Both the position numbers and the translations under genes were made by a program. A DNA stretch of 64,000 nt from Cololabis saira. Lineage: Eukaryota; Chordata; Actinopteri; Beloniformes; Belonidae. This document shows positions 1 to 64,000 of this stretch, in pieces; position 1 is the first letter of the stretch; each line of letters opens with the position of its first letter. The notes below the pieces were generated by a model. It did not search any database. It had not been told where the DNA came from and saw only the letters and a program-made list of their open reading frames with translations. The stretch spans positions 22,825,501-22,889,500 of the forward strand of contig NC_084592.1 in NCBI RefSeq assembly GCF_033807715.1. Reading direction: 5' to 3'.

Positions 1-736
1 CTTTCCCTGAAAAACACTCAATTTGCTCACATCCTTTACACCTTTCACACTTTGCCACTCTTTCCATGCCTGCTTTTTTTTTTTTTACTGGGCTGCCTCT
101 CTGCAGTCGCCGTCATTCTCTCTGGTCTCTCCTCTTCATTCTCCTGCTGTTCTGCTCCACGCATGTAGCTTAATGCCTGCAGCAGGACTGGGATGTGACG
201 GCATCATCTGTATTCCATAAACACTTTGTGTTTGTAGGGGAGATTTTCCCCTCGCAGGCACTCAAATCAGTGCTGAACTCGTGAAGCAGAATTCAGAGGC
301 TTAAAAAAAGGATAACCTGAGAGATCCTGAAACTCATATAGTATATACAGTATGTTTAACTGTTTGCTTATCATTTTCTGTGCAGCATGAGGCAGCTGAG
401 CGTCACCCCACGCAAACGCGCTGCACACTTTATATTACAACACATTTTTAAACGTTTGGAAAGGTGTGATCATAGAGAAAAAATTAAATCCTTATTCCAA
501 GAATAGACACACACAAGCTCAAATGTCCCTTATGAGCAGCTGATTTGAACATTTCACCTCTTTGAGCCACTGTAACATGAGCTTTCACCATTGTGCTGAC
601 CACCACACAGCGCCAGCTCTCTTAGAGGATTCGTTCAGGATCATTTAGAGATACAGGCTTTTTTGGTTCTATTACAGACATTCTCTGAGCCACCGTTTTC
701 TATTTGTAAATGCCTTTTTTCCTTTTTCTTTTAAAG
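1..736 (+). other. abca12 intron, left edge
   Basis: No exon could be supported. Pyrimidine tracts and possible acceptors near 112 and 384 are not followed by a conserved translation and donor. Confidence 0.5.
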
Positions 737-17515
<16,779 letters not shown>

Positions 17516-18160
17516 AGCCATACTGTATATTATATATATAGATATATATGCAAAAAAAAAGATATATGAAGTAAGAATTTGAACTGTTCATGTCTTAAAA
17601 CACCTGATTATTTCTTGAAAGTATCTTGACTGATCACATGAAATGTAAATGTCATTTCTAATCTTATCACCAAATCAAATTAATGAGAAGCAGAAGAGCA
17701 CATGCACTTTTGTGGTCAAGCACAGATGAAATGAATAAATTGTTCTCATGTTTATTTACTGTTCTCCAATCCTATAAGTTACATGACTTCTTTGCTATGT
17801 TTACCTTTGATTCCTCAGATCTTAAATGAAGTTTTTTTTTCCTCTTTTTTTGTTCTTTGGGTAATGTACCACAAGGTACCACAAGGTACCACTAGAATAT
17901 TACATTATTTTTCTTGAGAAGCCACTACCACATATAGTGGCTTTAATTGTAGCCAATAAATGAAAAATATCCACTCTCAAAACTTAAGATGCACTTTTCT
18001 CTGTCTTATTAATGTTTGCTTAAGGGCATGTTTCACTTTTATTGAGTGATTATTGAATTTTAATACACTTTTCTGCTCATGGACAACTCCCACATGATAT
18101 TGAATGTACCATGCCTATTTTTAATAATCTGAATAATAAAACTGTTTTTCAAATGTTCTT
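17516..18160 (+). other. abca12: abca12 3' untranslated region (probable)
   Basis: AT-rich sequence after the TAA with candidate AATAAA poly(A) signals at 17734-17739, 17955-17960 and 18135-18140. The transcript end is inferred to lie shortly after one of these. Positions 17557-17855 recur in inverted orientation in bard1 intron 1. Confidence 0.6.
17557..17855 (+). repeat. abca12 3' UTR arm of a ~300-bp inverted duplication
   Basis: The sequence starting GATATATGAAGTAAG 40 bp after the stop codon matches the reverse complement of 22315-22615 at roughly 90% by eye, with long identical runs such as the one containing CACCTGATTATTTCTTG. The copies are about 4.5 kb apart. Confidence 0.93.
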
Positions 18161-19809
18161 GCAGTTCAGTTTACTGTTACAGATGATTTTACTATGCTGG
18201 GGAGTTTTTAAGATCTTTAATTTTACTGCCTGTTTTACAAGAGACCTCAAGTATAATCATTTAAGTTGATTTCACTCAGTTGTTTTGCTCAAGAGCTGGA
18301 TATCGTAGTGAGTTATTTATGAGATCAGTTAGTTGATGAAGACAACACTGTAGGCTACTAGTACAGTACAACAGATACATCCAAGCAAATGCCATCAACA
18401 TGTTAATAGAAACAAAATGCAGTACTTTGTAAATAATTCAGACTTATTCAAACAAGGTTTGGACTGTGGGATGGATCGTTTGCACACAGATTCTTTCACT
18501 ATGTATTCCTGTTAGGGTTAGGGTTCTGGTCATAATACAAGCAGAATGTGGTTTGGTGTCATCTTTTTGAAATTAGCAAAGGCATTCCCTCAAAACGACG
18601 CAACAGTTCCCATTTTGTTGTGCATCAATGGTTCGGTTGCAAATGACGTACACAAGTACACCCTCTAAATAAATGTAGATGATGGATTTTAAATTGTATT
18701 TTGGTAGCATGCTGGTTTTTAGCCTGGAAGATTTGTCCTTGAATATTTTCTACTTATAGCCTCAGTCCATTTTAAATGTAACTGGGCCTAGAAATTGCTG
18801 TGTTGTTTCTGAATCATTATATGCTTAAGGTTTTAATCCTTGCATCTTAAAGCGCCATCACACATAATGATGCAGTGATAAACATTGTTCTATTCTTCTT
18901 TATAACTTGTATTTACAAGTTTTATGGGGCTCATCTATTTTTAAACTGACATTACTTTTTTTGTTGTTTTTGTTTTACCCAGTTTTCCTGACCTTTTGTT
19001 GTTCCGCTCTATTTTGTCTCCTCAGTCCAATTTGTTGCCATGTTTCTGGCAAATATTTGAAGTCGATGTACACGATACAATTTGATGTACAATCTCTTTG
19101 TACTTTCACATATAGCGTTTAAATTAATTGCAATCTTGTAATGGTAGCTCAACACTATGAGATTGATAGTGTAATAAACTGAGTTTATCAAAATTCTACT
19201 GAATTAGTTCAGTCTTATTCAAACCTACAGTGTATTTATCACAATTCAGCATCAATTTGACAGCTACACTAACTAATAGTTATAGACAAATAAAACACCT
19301 AGGAGTAACGTAAATGGAGGTAAAGTACTCGTATTATGTACTATATCCAGTTCTGAAATGTTAAAAATTTAATGTGTAATTGCCCATTTTGATTCTAGGC
19401 CATACCTGTCAAGTCTCCCGTTTTGATTTCAACTAGAGACACAGAAACATGCCTCTCTGTGTCATCAGTCATTAATGCCAGAGAGCCACATGAGTGAAAA
19501 TGACAAATTAAAAGAAAATGTAAATGTTTCACTTGAAGACAATCAATGCGTATATAAACTGAAAATTCACTTGTGTTTTCATTTAGGCTCTATTATAGGA
19601 ATTACATACATAGGAATGTCCACAGCATTTCAGTGTCAACAAAGGTAGAAGTATCAGGTTGTGAGCTCATAGTTGTAGTTTGTAAGTGTTTGTTATTTTA
19701 GATTTCTCGTAAATCTCTCTTAAAATGTAAGATACTGGATCTCGGTTCGGACTGGTGGGACAGAGGCGTAAATTTCCCTTATTTTTTAATCCCAAACTTG
19801 ACAGGTTTG
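18161..19809. other. abca12-bard1 intergenic region
   Basis: AT-rich, with no open frame of note. Two tandem TTAGGG units near 18514 are too few to call an interstitial telomere array. Confidence 0.6.
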
Positions 19810-19817
19810 CTCTAGGC

Positions 19818-20375
19818 CAAGGGTATTCCACTAGATTCGGCCGGCGGCCACATCTGCAAAAGGACTGTATGGAGAGGGCCGCACAATTTGAAAATGTGGG
19901 GGTTTTCAAAATGTATTTTGCACTCAAAGACGAAGACTTATGTAAATATAATACATTTGTATTATACATTTGAATATATCTAGTTTACATATGAATTATG
20001 TATTAATTGTCTCCAGATTTAGTAATTGTGAATGTTAAATAGCCTATAATATTCAGATAAAGAAATATTATTTTGAATGCAAGTTCATTTTGAAACCATG
20101 CATTGTGCAAACTTAATGAAATTGATATTGACCTACTTTTAATAAAACATGCCATAATGACACAGCACCACTTTCCACTAAGATTTCCTTATTTGAATAT
20201 TATATTAAGCATTGAGCACAACCATTTTAGTCCATAGTAGCCAGTTATAAAAATATTATTAAAAAAAAAAAAAAATAAAAAAAAAAAAATATATATACAT
20301 TTTTTTTTCCAGGGGCCACATAAAAGCTCCTGGCGGGCCGCATGTGGCCCGCGGGCCGCCAATTGAATATCCCTG
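19818..20375. mobile_element. Non-autonomous hAT-type transposon (558 bp) with 8-bp target duplication
   Basis: The left end CAAGGGTATTCCACTAG and the right end, read as reverse complement, CAGGGATATTCAATTGG are imperfect terminal inverted repeats that continue into GC-rich GGCCGCGGCC-like sequence. The 8-bp direct duplication CTCTAGGC flanks it exactly at 19810-19817 and 20376-20383. An 8-bp duplication and CAGGG-type ends fit hAT. There is no transposase frame, so it depended on an autonomous relative. It lies about 30 bp upstream of the bard1 promoter GC box. Confidence 0.92.
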
Positions 20376-20405
20376 CTCTAGGCATTTGAGCTTATTTACA
20401 TAAAA

Positions 20406-20532
20406 GGGGGCGGGCTGAAGCCTACGTCATAACAACGTCACTTCCGTAAACATTTGGCGGGACCGTTTTGTAACCAAACGGGAAGGTTGAAGTCAGAACA
20501 CGAGCAAAAGCTCATAAATTGCTCTTGTAAGA
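20406..20532 (+). promoter_or_regulatory. bard1 core promoter, TATA-less with GC box, ETS and E2F-type sites
   Basis: GGGGGCGGGC lies at 20406-20415, CACTTCCG (ETS type, next to ACGTCA) at 20439-20446, and TTTGGCGGGA (E2F consensus-like) at 20453-20462. There is no TATA box, and the first codon is at 20533. The E2F and ETS arrangement suits a cell-cycle and DNA-repair gene. Binding is inferred from motif match only. Confidence 0.65.
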
Positions 20533-48829
<28,297 letters not shown>

Positions 48830-49010
48830 TGTTTGTTTTTGTTTTGTTTTTTTATTAAAACAATGCAGAATCATTATTTTGCACCAAGTTTTGGTATATC
48901 CTTAATCATGGTCTTTTTTTTTTTTTTTTTTTACACCTTTAATTATCAAGTTGACTACAAATGAAAGTACATATTGTATTCAAAAAAACAAAACAATAAA
49001 TAAAGTTAAA
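48830..49010 (+). terminator. bard1 3' UTR with poly(A) signals
   Basis: ATTAAA at 48854-48859, only 25 bp after the stop, and AATAAA at 48995-49000. Either could define the transcript end. The used site is not known. Confidence 0.5.
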
Positions 49011-52000
49011 TGTTGTGCTGTTAGTGCTTTAAAGATAAAATTAAAGTGCACATCTACACTTTTTTTCTTTCTTTTTTTTTCTTCTCAAGTTGTTTTTTTT
49101 TTTGGTCAGAAATTAGAAATATCTATTGTCTTATTTTTCCTGTTTTCTTTGTATATATTTGTTGTGTGAAGTTGGATAACTGTACCTTACGCTAAAACAG
49201 GATTTGTGAGGAAGAAAATGTCCCAAGACTAACTGAAACAAAGACAAAAGAAATATGAAAAAAGACGTGTGCAACATGACTGATAACTGAGGCTGAGTAG
49301 GACGTGATTAACAACACGTCGTTGGGGTTACATGAACAGCTTTAAAACAGAAATAAGAATACTATAATGACCTGAGACAACATTTGAGAACACTTTGTGG
49401 ATTAAAGGATTATTCTCATTCTGTGCTTTTGTTCGGATCATTTTATTTGACCAGCTGTACAAAAAAATAACTATTTGCTTTAGGAATGTTTCCTGTTGTC
49501 CAAGCAGTGTTAATGGACATCTGCGATTGTTAGTTTTTTAATTCATCCAAAAGTACTTTAGATTCAGTATTTTGAAAAGCAGCAGATTATATAACAAATT
49601 ACTAGTCGTGCAATTTGTCCTCAGGACTTTTCAAACTGATCTGTAACTTGTAACTTCATGCTCCTGAGCCCCCTGCAGTGTTCCCCCTTATTGGTGGGAA
49701 CACTGTTCATTCCTCCATCAATCCTCTGCCGGGTTTGCAGGGAAGGGTCACAGTGGCTCCGGGCTACGGTAGGTAGTGCAGATGTCTCTTGCATCATTAA
49801 TGCCCTTCGGCTATTCCTTGGGAAAGTTTGACATTTCCACACCGGACTGTACGTGCTTTACAATCCCACCAAGTTAGCTGGCTTCCACGTCACAGTACTT
49901 ACCAAGTTGCTGCTCACTGGGAAACCTCCGCAGGGAGGTGTTGGGGTATAATCCTAATGAGAAGGCCTGAGCCACCCTGACTGAGCAGCCGTTTGATGTG
50001 ACGGAGCAACAACACCCCAGACATCTCAAACCATCTCCACAGGTGAGCTGAGCTGCTCTCAAAAGGAAAATTCACGGCTCCAGGTGGCGGCTGGGGGTCG
50101 GATTGATTGAAATTAGATTGAATTAGGTTGTAATTTGCTGCCTCTTCACAACAACACTCCAACACACCGGCCGCCCCGCGGTCTATCTCCAACTCACTTT
50201 GGACGCTTTCATCTGTTGCACAAGTTCCTAGCCCGCCGGACGGTTTGTTTTCTGGCATGCGTGACACCAAAATCAATTTGTCATGTGCTGCAATCTCTAA
50301 TGAGCTGTTTTTAAGGCGGAATTACCTTCCATAATATGCATGGGTTTACCAGAAAGAGATAATTATCTAATTGAAAAAGTCTGTTTGATACAAAAGCAGA
50401 CAGTGGCTCCCAGAAATAGAGTGATGGAAAGTCAATATTAAGTGTAGAACAGGAAAACAAAGCAATTAATTGTTCCGTCACTGCGCTGGCAAACGCTGCG
50501 AGGGAAAAAGCAAAACTTTTTTTTCCTCCCAGGTATGTGTACTTTCAGAGGTCCTCCACTGGCCTTCTCCCGAGATGCCATTTCCAACAGGATTAGTCAG
50601 GGATGCACCTAATTGCTATTGATTGCTATGTGCTGCATAAAATCAGCCCCTTTTCATGTCCACAGTAGGAGGTGGGAGAAGGCAATTAGCAGGGTGGTGG
50701 AGAAGGAAGGCCGGACTGACTTGTAATGGAACGGGAGGACGGGAGGAACCTGAGTAATGACCTTGAACTTGGAGAAAATTACCAAACCATTAAAGGCCAG
50801 GGTCGTCCTATTTCTCTTCTCACACAACCACGAGCCAGGAAAATATTGTGCTTTTATTTTATTCTGAAGTGTTCTTCTTATAGACTCAAAACCCAGGCTT
50901 TTGTTGGGACTCCGTTCAGAGAATTGGTGCTTCTTCTTTTTATGACAGAAGTCAGAGAAAACGTCAGAAGCTTTATCCAGCAAATTCCTCAACGTTTGTT
51001 ATCCATTTACTTTTTTTTTTTTCCCCTTTGGAGTTGTTTTTGGTGCGTTTCAATGTCACTTAAAGTTACCCACTCTCCAACCTTCTCAGGAGAAAAATTA
51101 AGCAATAAATAAAATAAATACAAAAAAACAATTTTTGCTGAATGACACTTATTTCCAAGTGTATTTAACAAAATATGTTTGTCTCAATGAAGAATACACA
51201 TTATCTTATTTCTGATATCCATTTGTTTTTTTTTTAAACTCCACCTCGTTTCATAATACACATTTGACGTTTAAAGATATTTACATATGAACAACATTTG
51301 GAGCACCAAGGGTTTCTCTGGAAATTTGGACCCTTTGTTGTTCAGCTCAGGTTAAACTTGTGTGAATCCACATACAATCAAAAGGTGCTCGTGATTGAAA
51401 ACTCAAATTTTAATGTCATATTTGAGTCCCACATTAACCAACCCTTGGTGCCCCCCCGCCCCCCGAAAAAAGAACAATAATACAATTGATTGTATAATAA
51501 CAGTGTTTCTCTCTTCCTTCACCACATCTGTGTTGGTTTTCAGGCACACGTTATGTAACAGTTTAGTTGCTGAAAAAAAAATCATAAGAAGAGGAAAGGA
51601 AAAACAATCTTCCATAATTTCCAGCTACAGTGAGTCGGTGTCTCGTGGATAAAGCAAAATGGTGCATCTGTACAAAATGCCCAACTACTACAAGCCAGAG
51701 GTTTTCATGAGGGTGCTGAGGACAATGGCGCCGTTAGAGTAGACATTCACAGACGGACAGAAAGACTCAAGTTTCCTTGCTAAACACACACAAAGAGACT
51801 GCACAGCTCGTCTGTACTTGAAAATGTAATTCCCTTTGATTTGCTCAGGAGGAGACGGAGATGCACGCAGTGCAGTGCAGCAGTTCTGTACCGCATTGAC
51901 ACCTCCCGTGTTTTTTTAAAAGCAGACTCTTCTTTCAAATGGCACGCAGCCTACAACTGTGTTAACGCATCCGTGTTTCAAATCCGCCCTGCTTGGTTCT

Positions 52001-54618
52001 CGATGAGAGCTTTTGGAGTCGCTCTGTTTCGTGTGCACTTACTTGAAGTGCAGAGCATCATATGCACGAGTGCAGTCCTGCTGCATGCCTGCATCTGCTC
52101 TGCTGCAGTGAACCCAATTTCTTTATTTATTTTTTTACACGGCTTTCTTTAACTACCGCCAGATTTGAGTGTATTATCATCCTGGTTAACAGTTGAACTG
52201 TCTACCGAGCCAGTGCTACACGGGTTCGATTCCTAAATGCAAAGCAGAAGAGTCCATCATTACAATAAAAAACAATGTCACATTAATCGAGTTGCTTAAG
52301 TTTGAAATCTGACACTTGAATTGTTTCTCCTTTACCTCTCACATATTGCCACCCTGTTTTTTTTTTTTTTTTGTAGTCCCAACACTAAAGGAGAAGGAGC
52401 TGTACCTGCTCTTGTACTCTCGTGGAGCCCACCAGCTGTTACTGGGATGTTGAAGGATTTAAACAACGAATAGTTTTGGGTAATACGGGATTAAACCATT
52501 GCACAGGGAAGTGAAGCAAATTAGCTCTTAAAGCAGCCTGGGCTGTTCATTCTGTGTGATGCCAAAGGCCATGCATTGTGAATCTCATCAGGAACAGTAG
52601 CAATAAGGCATCTGTGGTGGCAGCAGTGCCTTTGAGCCCCGTCAACTGGCACTCTAACTTCAGCCTGACTCAGCAGTGATCCACTGAACTGCTTCTAATT
52701 TCCTTTGTCTTCATGTGTCTACGTGTACAAGCTAAATAATTATGTGGCATTTAAAGTACTCGTGATGAATGAATCCCCTAAAAAGATTTTTAAAAATGTC
52801 TGCACGACCACGGTTGCGAGGGATAAACCATTCATGTCCGTTTTGTTTTATGAGCCTGCAGAACTCAAGCCAGATAAATGGTCTGTCTTTGCAAACTGAA
52901 CGATACTAAATCACTGCAGCTTAATGATGAAAATAATGTAACCTAGATTGTGGCTGAAAAGACTCAACTTCACCAAAACGCCTTTTTCTTTGATTTCCCA
53001 TGTTGCAGCTGTGCAGGAGACTTTGAAGACAATGACGTCGTTCCAAAAGGATTTTTGGTGCTTTTTAAGGTAATCCGGCTCTTTAGTCGTTGGTCTTTAT
53101 CCTATGTTCATATCTGTCTCATTACAAAGTGCTGGAAGCTGCTATTAAGCAGCCCATCCATCACCGAATGGGTCTGTAAGGGTAACGGGAACAGATTTTC
53201 TGGAAATGGAAAACATTCTAGTGACGGATGGCTTGAGCTAACGGAGATTCACCTTTGGAAATAATGACTAGTATTCATCACCCTCCCCCCCGAACAACAT
53301 AAAAATCTGTGTTTTGGGGCCTGGTTGTTTTTTTTTTGTTTCAGACTGGATCACTTGACAACGTCTTTGGCCTGAAAAAAACCGGTAGTACATTAGCTCG
53401 TCTGTGTGTTGTAGCCCTGGCCATTGCTCCGCCACATGGCTGAGACAATCTGACATGTTCAGGAGGGGCCGGCGGGGCTAAAGCCGTTACATAATCTGCA
53501 GCGTATATAGCTTTGTGTTTTACCCAGCCTCATTTAAGGTGTTTATTCAAGTTCCCCAGTGAGTGTGGATGAGTCGCTTGTGTCCCCGTGCATCTTCACG
53601 TGGACGTTATACTTGCAAACGCTGCTTAAAAGGCGTTTAGTCATATGCAGATACCCTCCTCTTGTCTGCTGGTTCTTGTTAAATGTGCCCAGCATGCAGG
53701 CTGCAGGAGCGCCAAGCACCCAGCTGGAGGATTTATCACAGAATACTCCTGATTAAGGAAATTAAAGCGGGCTGCTCTTGGCTGGCAAACTGCTTTGATA
53801 ACAAGTTCAAGCAGTTAGTTAGTGGAGGACATGGAGCTTGGAGAATAAACAATAAAACCATTTGGTCTGGAAAGGGTTGCACAGAGTTTTACTTTTGATA
53901 TAATTCCTGCTCCCCGCAAGAGTTGGAGTAGTTACTGATTAAAGACAGAAAAAAAAAACATAATTGGTTCATTGCAGCCTGTGAAATGTTATGAAATTCG
54001 GCAGTAGCATCATGTAAGGAATAGAAGCATAGAAGAGAGCCACAGTGATTAAAACCTATTCAAGACAAACAATAAGTAATGTGCATTTTGTAAACAAGCT
54101 CTTAAGAGTGAAGTTGTGAGTTTGCAGTGTCAATCCCAGCGTAACCAAGGAAAAGAAGGAGCTCTGTAAAGTGTGCTTTCGTTTGTTTTTTTTTTTCCTT
54201 CTGCTGTTGGACCTTTACAACACCTGCATGGTTGTGACAGACGCATACAACAAACAGGCGACATACATACAGAAATGAGCAATTCAACATTGCCAGTGGC
54301 TAGGAAAGAGTTGAAGGAGCTTAGAAACTTTCTGTGTTAGAGCAGCGAGTCAAGCGAGTCAACTTTTTGAAAATATATAGGACGAGTAAAACTGGAGGGT
54401 GGAAACAGCCGTGAGACAAGTTCCATCATCATCTCGTTGGCTGAATTTCTATTTGTGTGAAGCTTGTGAGAGCATTTCTTCGATTCTCTCTCTTTTTTTT
54501 TCCTCTTTTGTTTCTTTTTTTTATAAGGAATTGTGCTCCTGCCCTGTCAATCATACAAAATGGCGCAGTATAGGCAGAGCCTTGCCTGAGCTTATCCACC
54601 ATCCCCCGTGAAGTCCCT
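49011..54618. other. bard1-vwc2l convergent intergenic region
   Basis: 5.6 kb without a supported exon. It includes a tRNA-like promoter fragment near 52183-52233 and probably the vwc2l 3' UTR at its right end, where a minus-strand AATAAA (53542-53547) is one candidate poly(A) signal. A polypyrimidine-TAG acceptor at 52376 precedes a short unrecognised frame. Confidence 0.55.
52183..52233 (+). repeat. tRNA-like A/B box fragment (SINE or tRNA pseudogene)
   Basis: GGTTCGATTCC at 52223-52233 is a perfect RNA polymerase III B box. TGGTTAACAGTTGAA at 52183-52197 resembles an A box at suitable spacing. No cloverleaf stems were confirmed and no SINE tail was delimited. Confidence 0.3.
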
Positions 54619-63427
<8,809 letters not shown>

Positions 63428-64000
63428 ATGGAAAAAAGCGCTGCCAAGGGATGGACTGCGGATGTCTTCAGGATCTTGGTGAGGTCACTGAAGCACTCTC
63501 GAGTGTCCATTCAAGAGATAATTGATAAAGTTCACCAGGTGTGGCGTTATAGAGGCGTTAACCAAAATAATCTTGTAAAAATTAAAACCAATGCACATTT
63601 GGTACCAATAAGAGACTGAAAAATTAGATGCGGACTACTAAATATACGATCGTTAAGCTCCAAGTCTCTGTTAGTAAATGATATAATTACAGAGAGTAGG
63701 AGTGATGTTTTCTGCTTAACAGAAACATGGTTACAGGAGGAAGAGTATGTTAGTTTGAATGAATCGACTCCGCCCGGTTATTTTAATCATCACATTCCTA
63801 GAAATACGGGCCGAGGCGGAGGAGTCGCAGCAATTTATAACTCCAGTCTCCAAACAAAAATTGAACCTAAGTCCAATTATAATACATTTGAAAGCCTCAC
63901 GCTTAGTCTGAAATTTCCGAGCTGGAAATCAGAGAAGCCAGTTGTGTTAGTGGTAGTGTATCGGCCCCCTGCTGGCGCTTATCTAGAGTTTTTGTCCGAA
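63428..64000 (+). mobile_element. L2/CR1-like LINE, 5' portion with endonuclease domain, truncated by window edge
   Basis: One frame reads from an ATG at 63428 to a TGA at 63617-63619, then continues in the same frame as [47 protein letters not shown] and [15 protein letters not shown]. The N-I-R-S, L-T-E-T-W, GGG-V and YRPP blocks are the apurinic-endonuclease domain of non-LTR retrotransposons of the L2/CR1 group. The stop is either an ORF boundary or a disabling mutation. It lies antisense to vwc2l in its intron. The reverse transcriptase, if present, is beyond 64000. Confidence 0.85.

Noticed and set aside
18511..18526. Interstitial telomeric repeat
   Set aside because: Only two TTAGGG units, expected by chance at this scale.

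Overview
The window is vertebrate, almost certainly teleost fish, genomic DNA. It has short, highly conserved coding exons with consensus GT/AG junctions, long AT-rich introns, long microsatellites, and many non-autonomous DNA transposons and LINE fragments of the kinds common in ray-finned fish. I identified the genes by reading exon translations and comparing them with remembered human orthologues; no database search was run.

Three protein-coding genes are present in the order abca12 (+), bard1 (+), vwc2l (-). From memory, this matches the order and relative orientation of human chromosome 2q34-q35 (ABCA12 and BARD1 in tandem, VWC2L convergent), so it is a conserved vertebrate block.

1-18150: the 3' portion of abca12, 18 exons encoding the last 774 residues: the second extracellular domain, the second transmembrane domain and the second nucleotide-binding domain, followed by the stop codon and 3' UTR. 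18150-20532: short intergenic region with a complete hAT-type element that ends about 30 bp before a TATA-less, GC-box/ETS/E2F-type promoter. 20533-48829: complete bard1, 11 coding exons, 807 residues: RING, disordered basic linker, ankyrin repeats and tandem BRCT. Its introns hold most of the mobile DNA: a LINE remnant, two further hAT elements, a foldback element with a 6-bp target duplication, several MITEs with TTAA or Harbinger-like termini, and a palindromic insertion with a 14-bp target duplication. 48830-54618: gene-poor convergent intergenic region. 54619-61562: the last two coding exons of vwc2l on the minus strand; its 5' exons lie beyond the right edge. 63428-64000: the 5' part of an L2/CR1-like LINE with an endonuclease domain, cut by the window edge.

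The three genes do not form a pathway. ABCA12 is a lipid transporter, BARD1 is the BRCA1 partner E3 ligase subunit and chromatin reader, and VWC2L is a secreted von Willebrand C-domain BMP modulator. The most unusual structures are a ~300-bp inverted copy of the abca12 3' UTR inside bard1 intron 1, the palindromic insertion in bard1 intron 9 whose loop resembles a hammerhead-ribozyme core, and the foldback element in intron 3. No CRISPR array, operon or prokaryotic-type system was seen.
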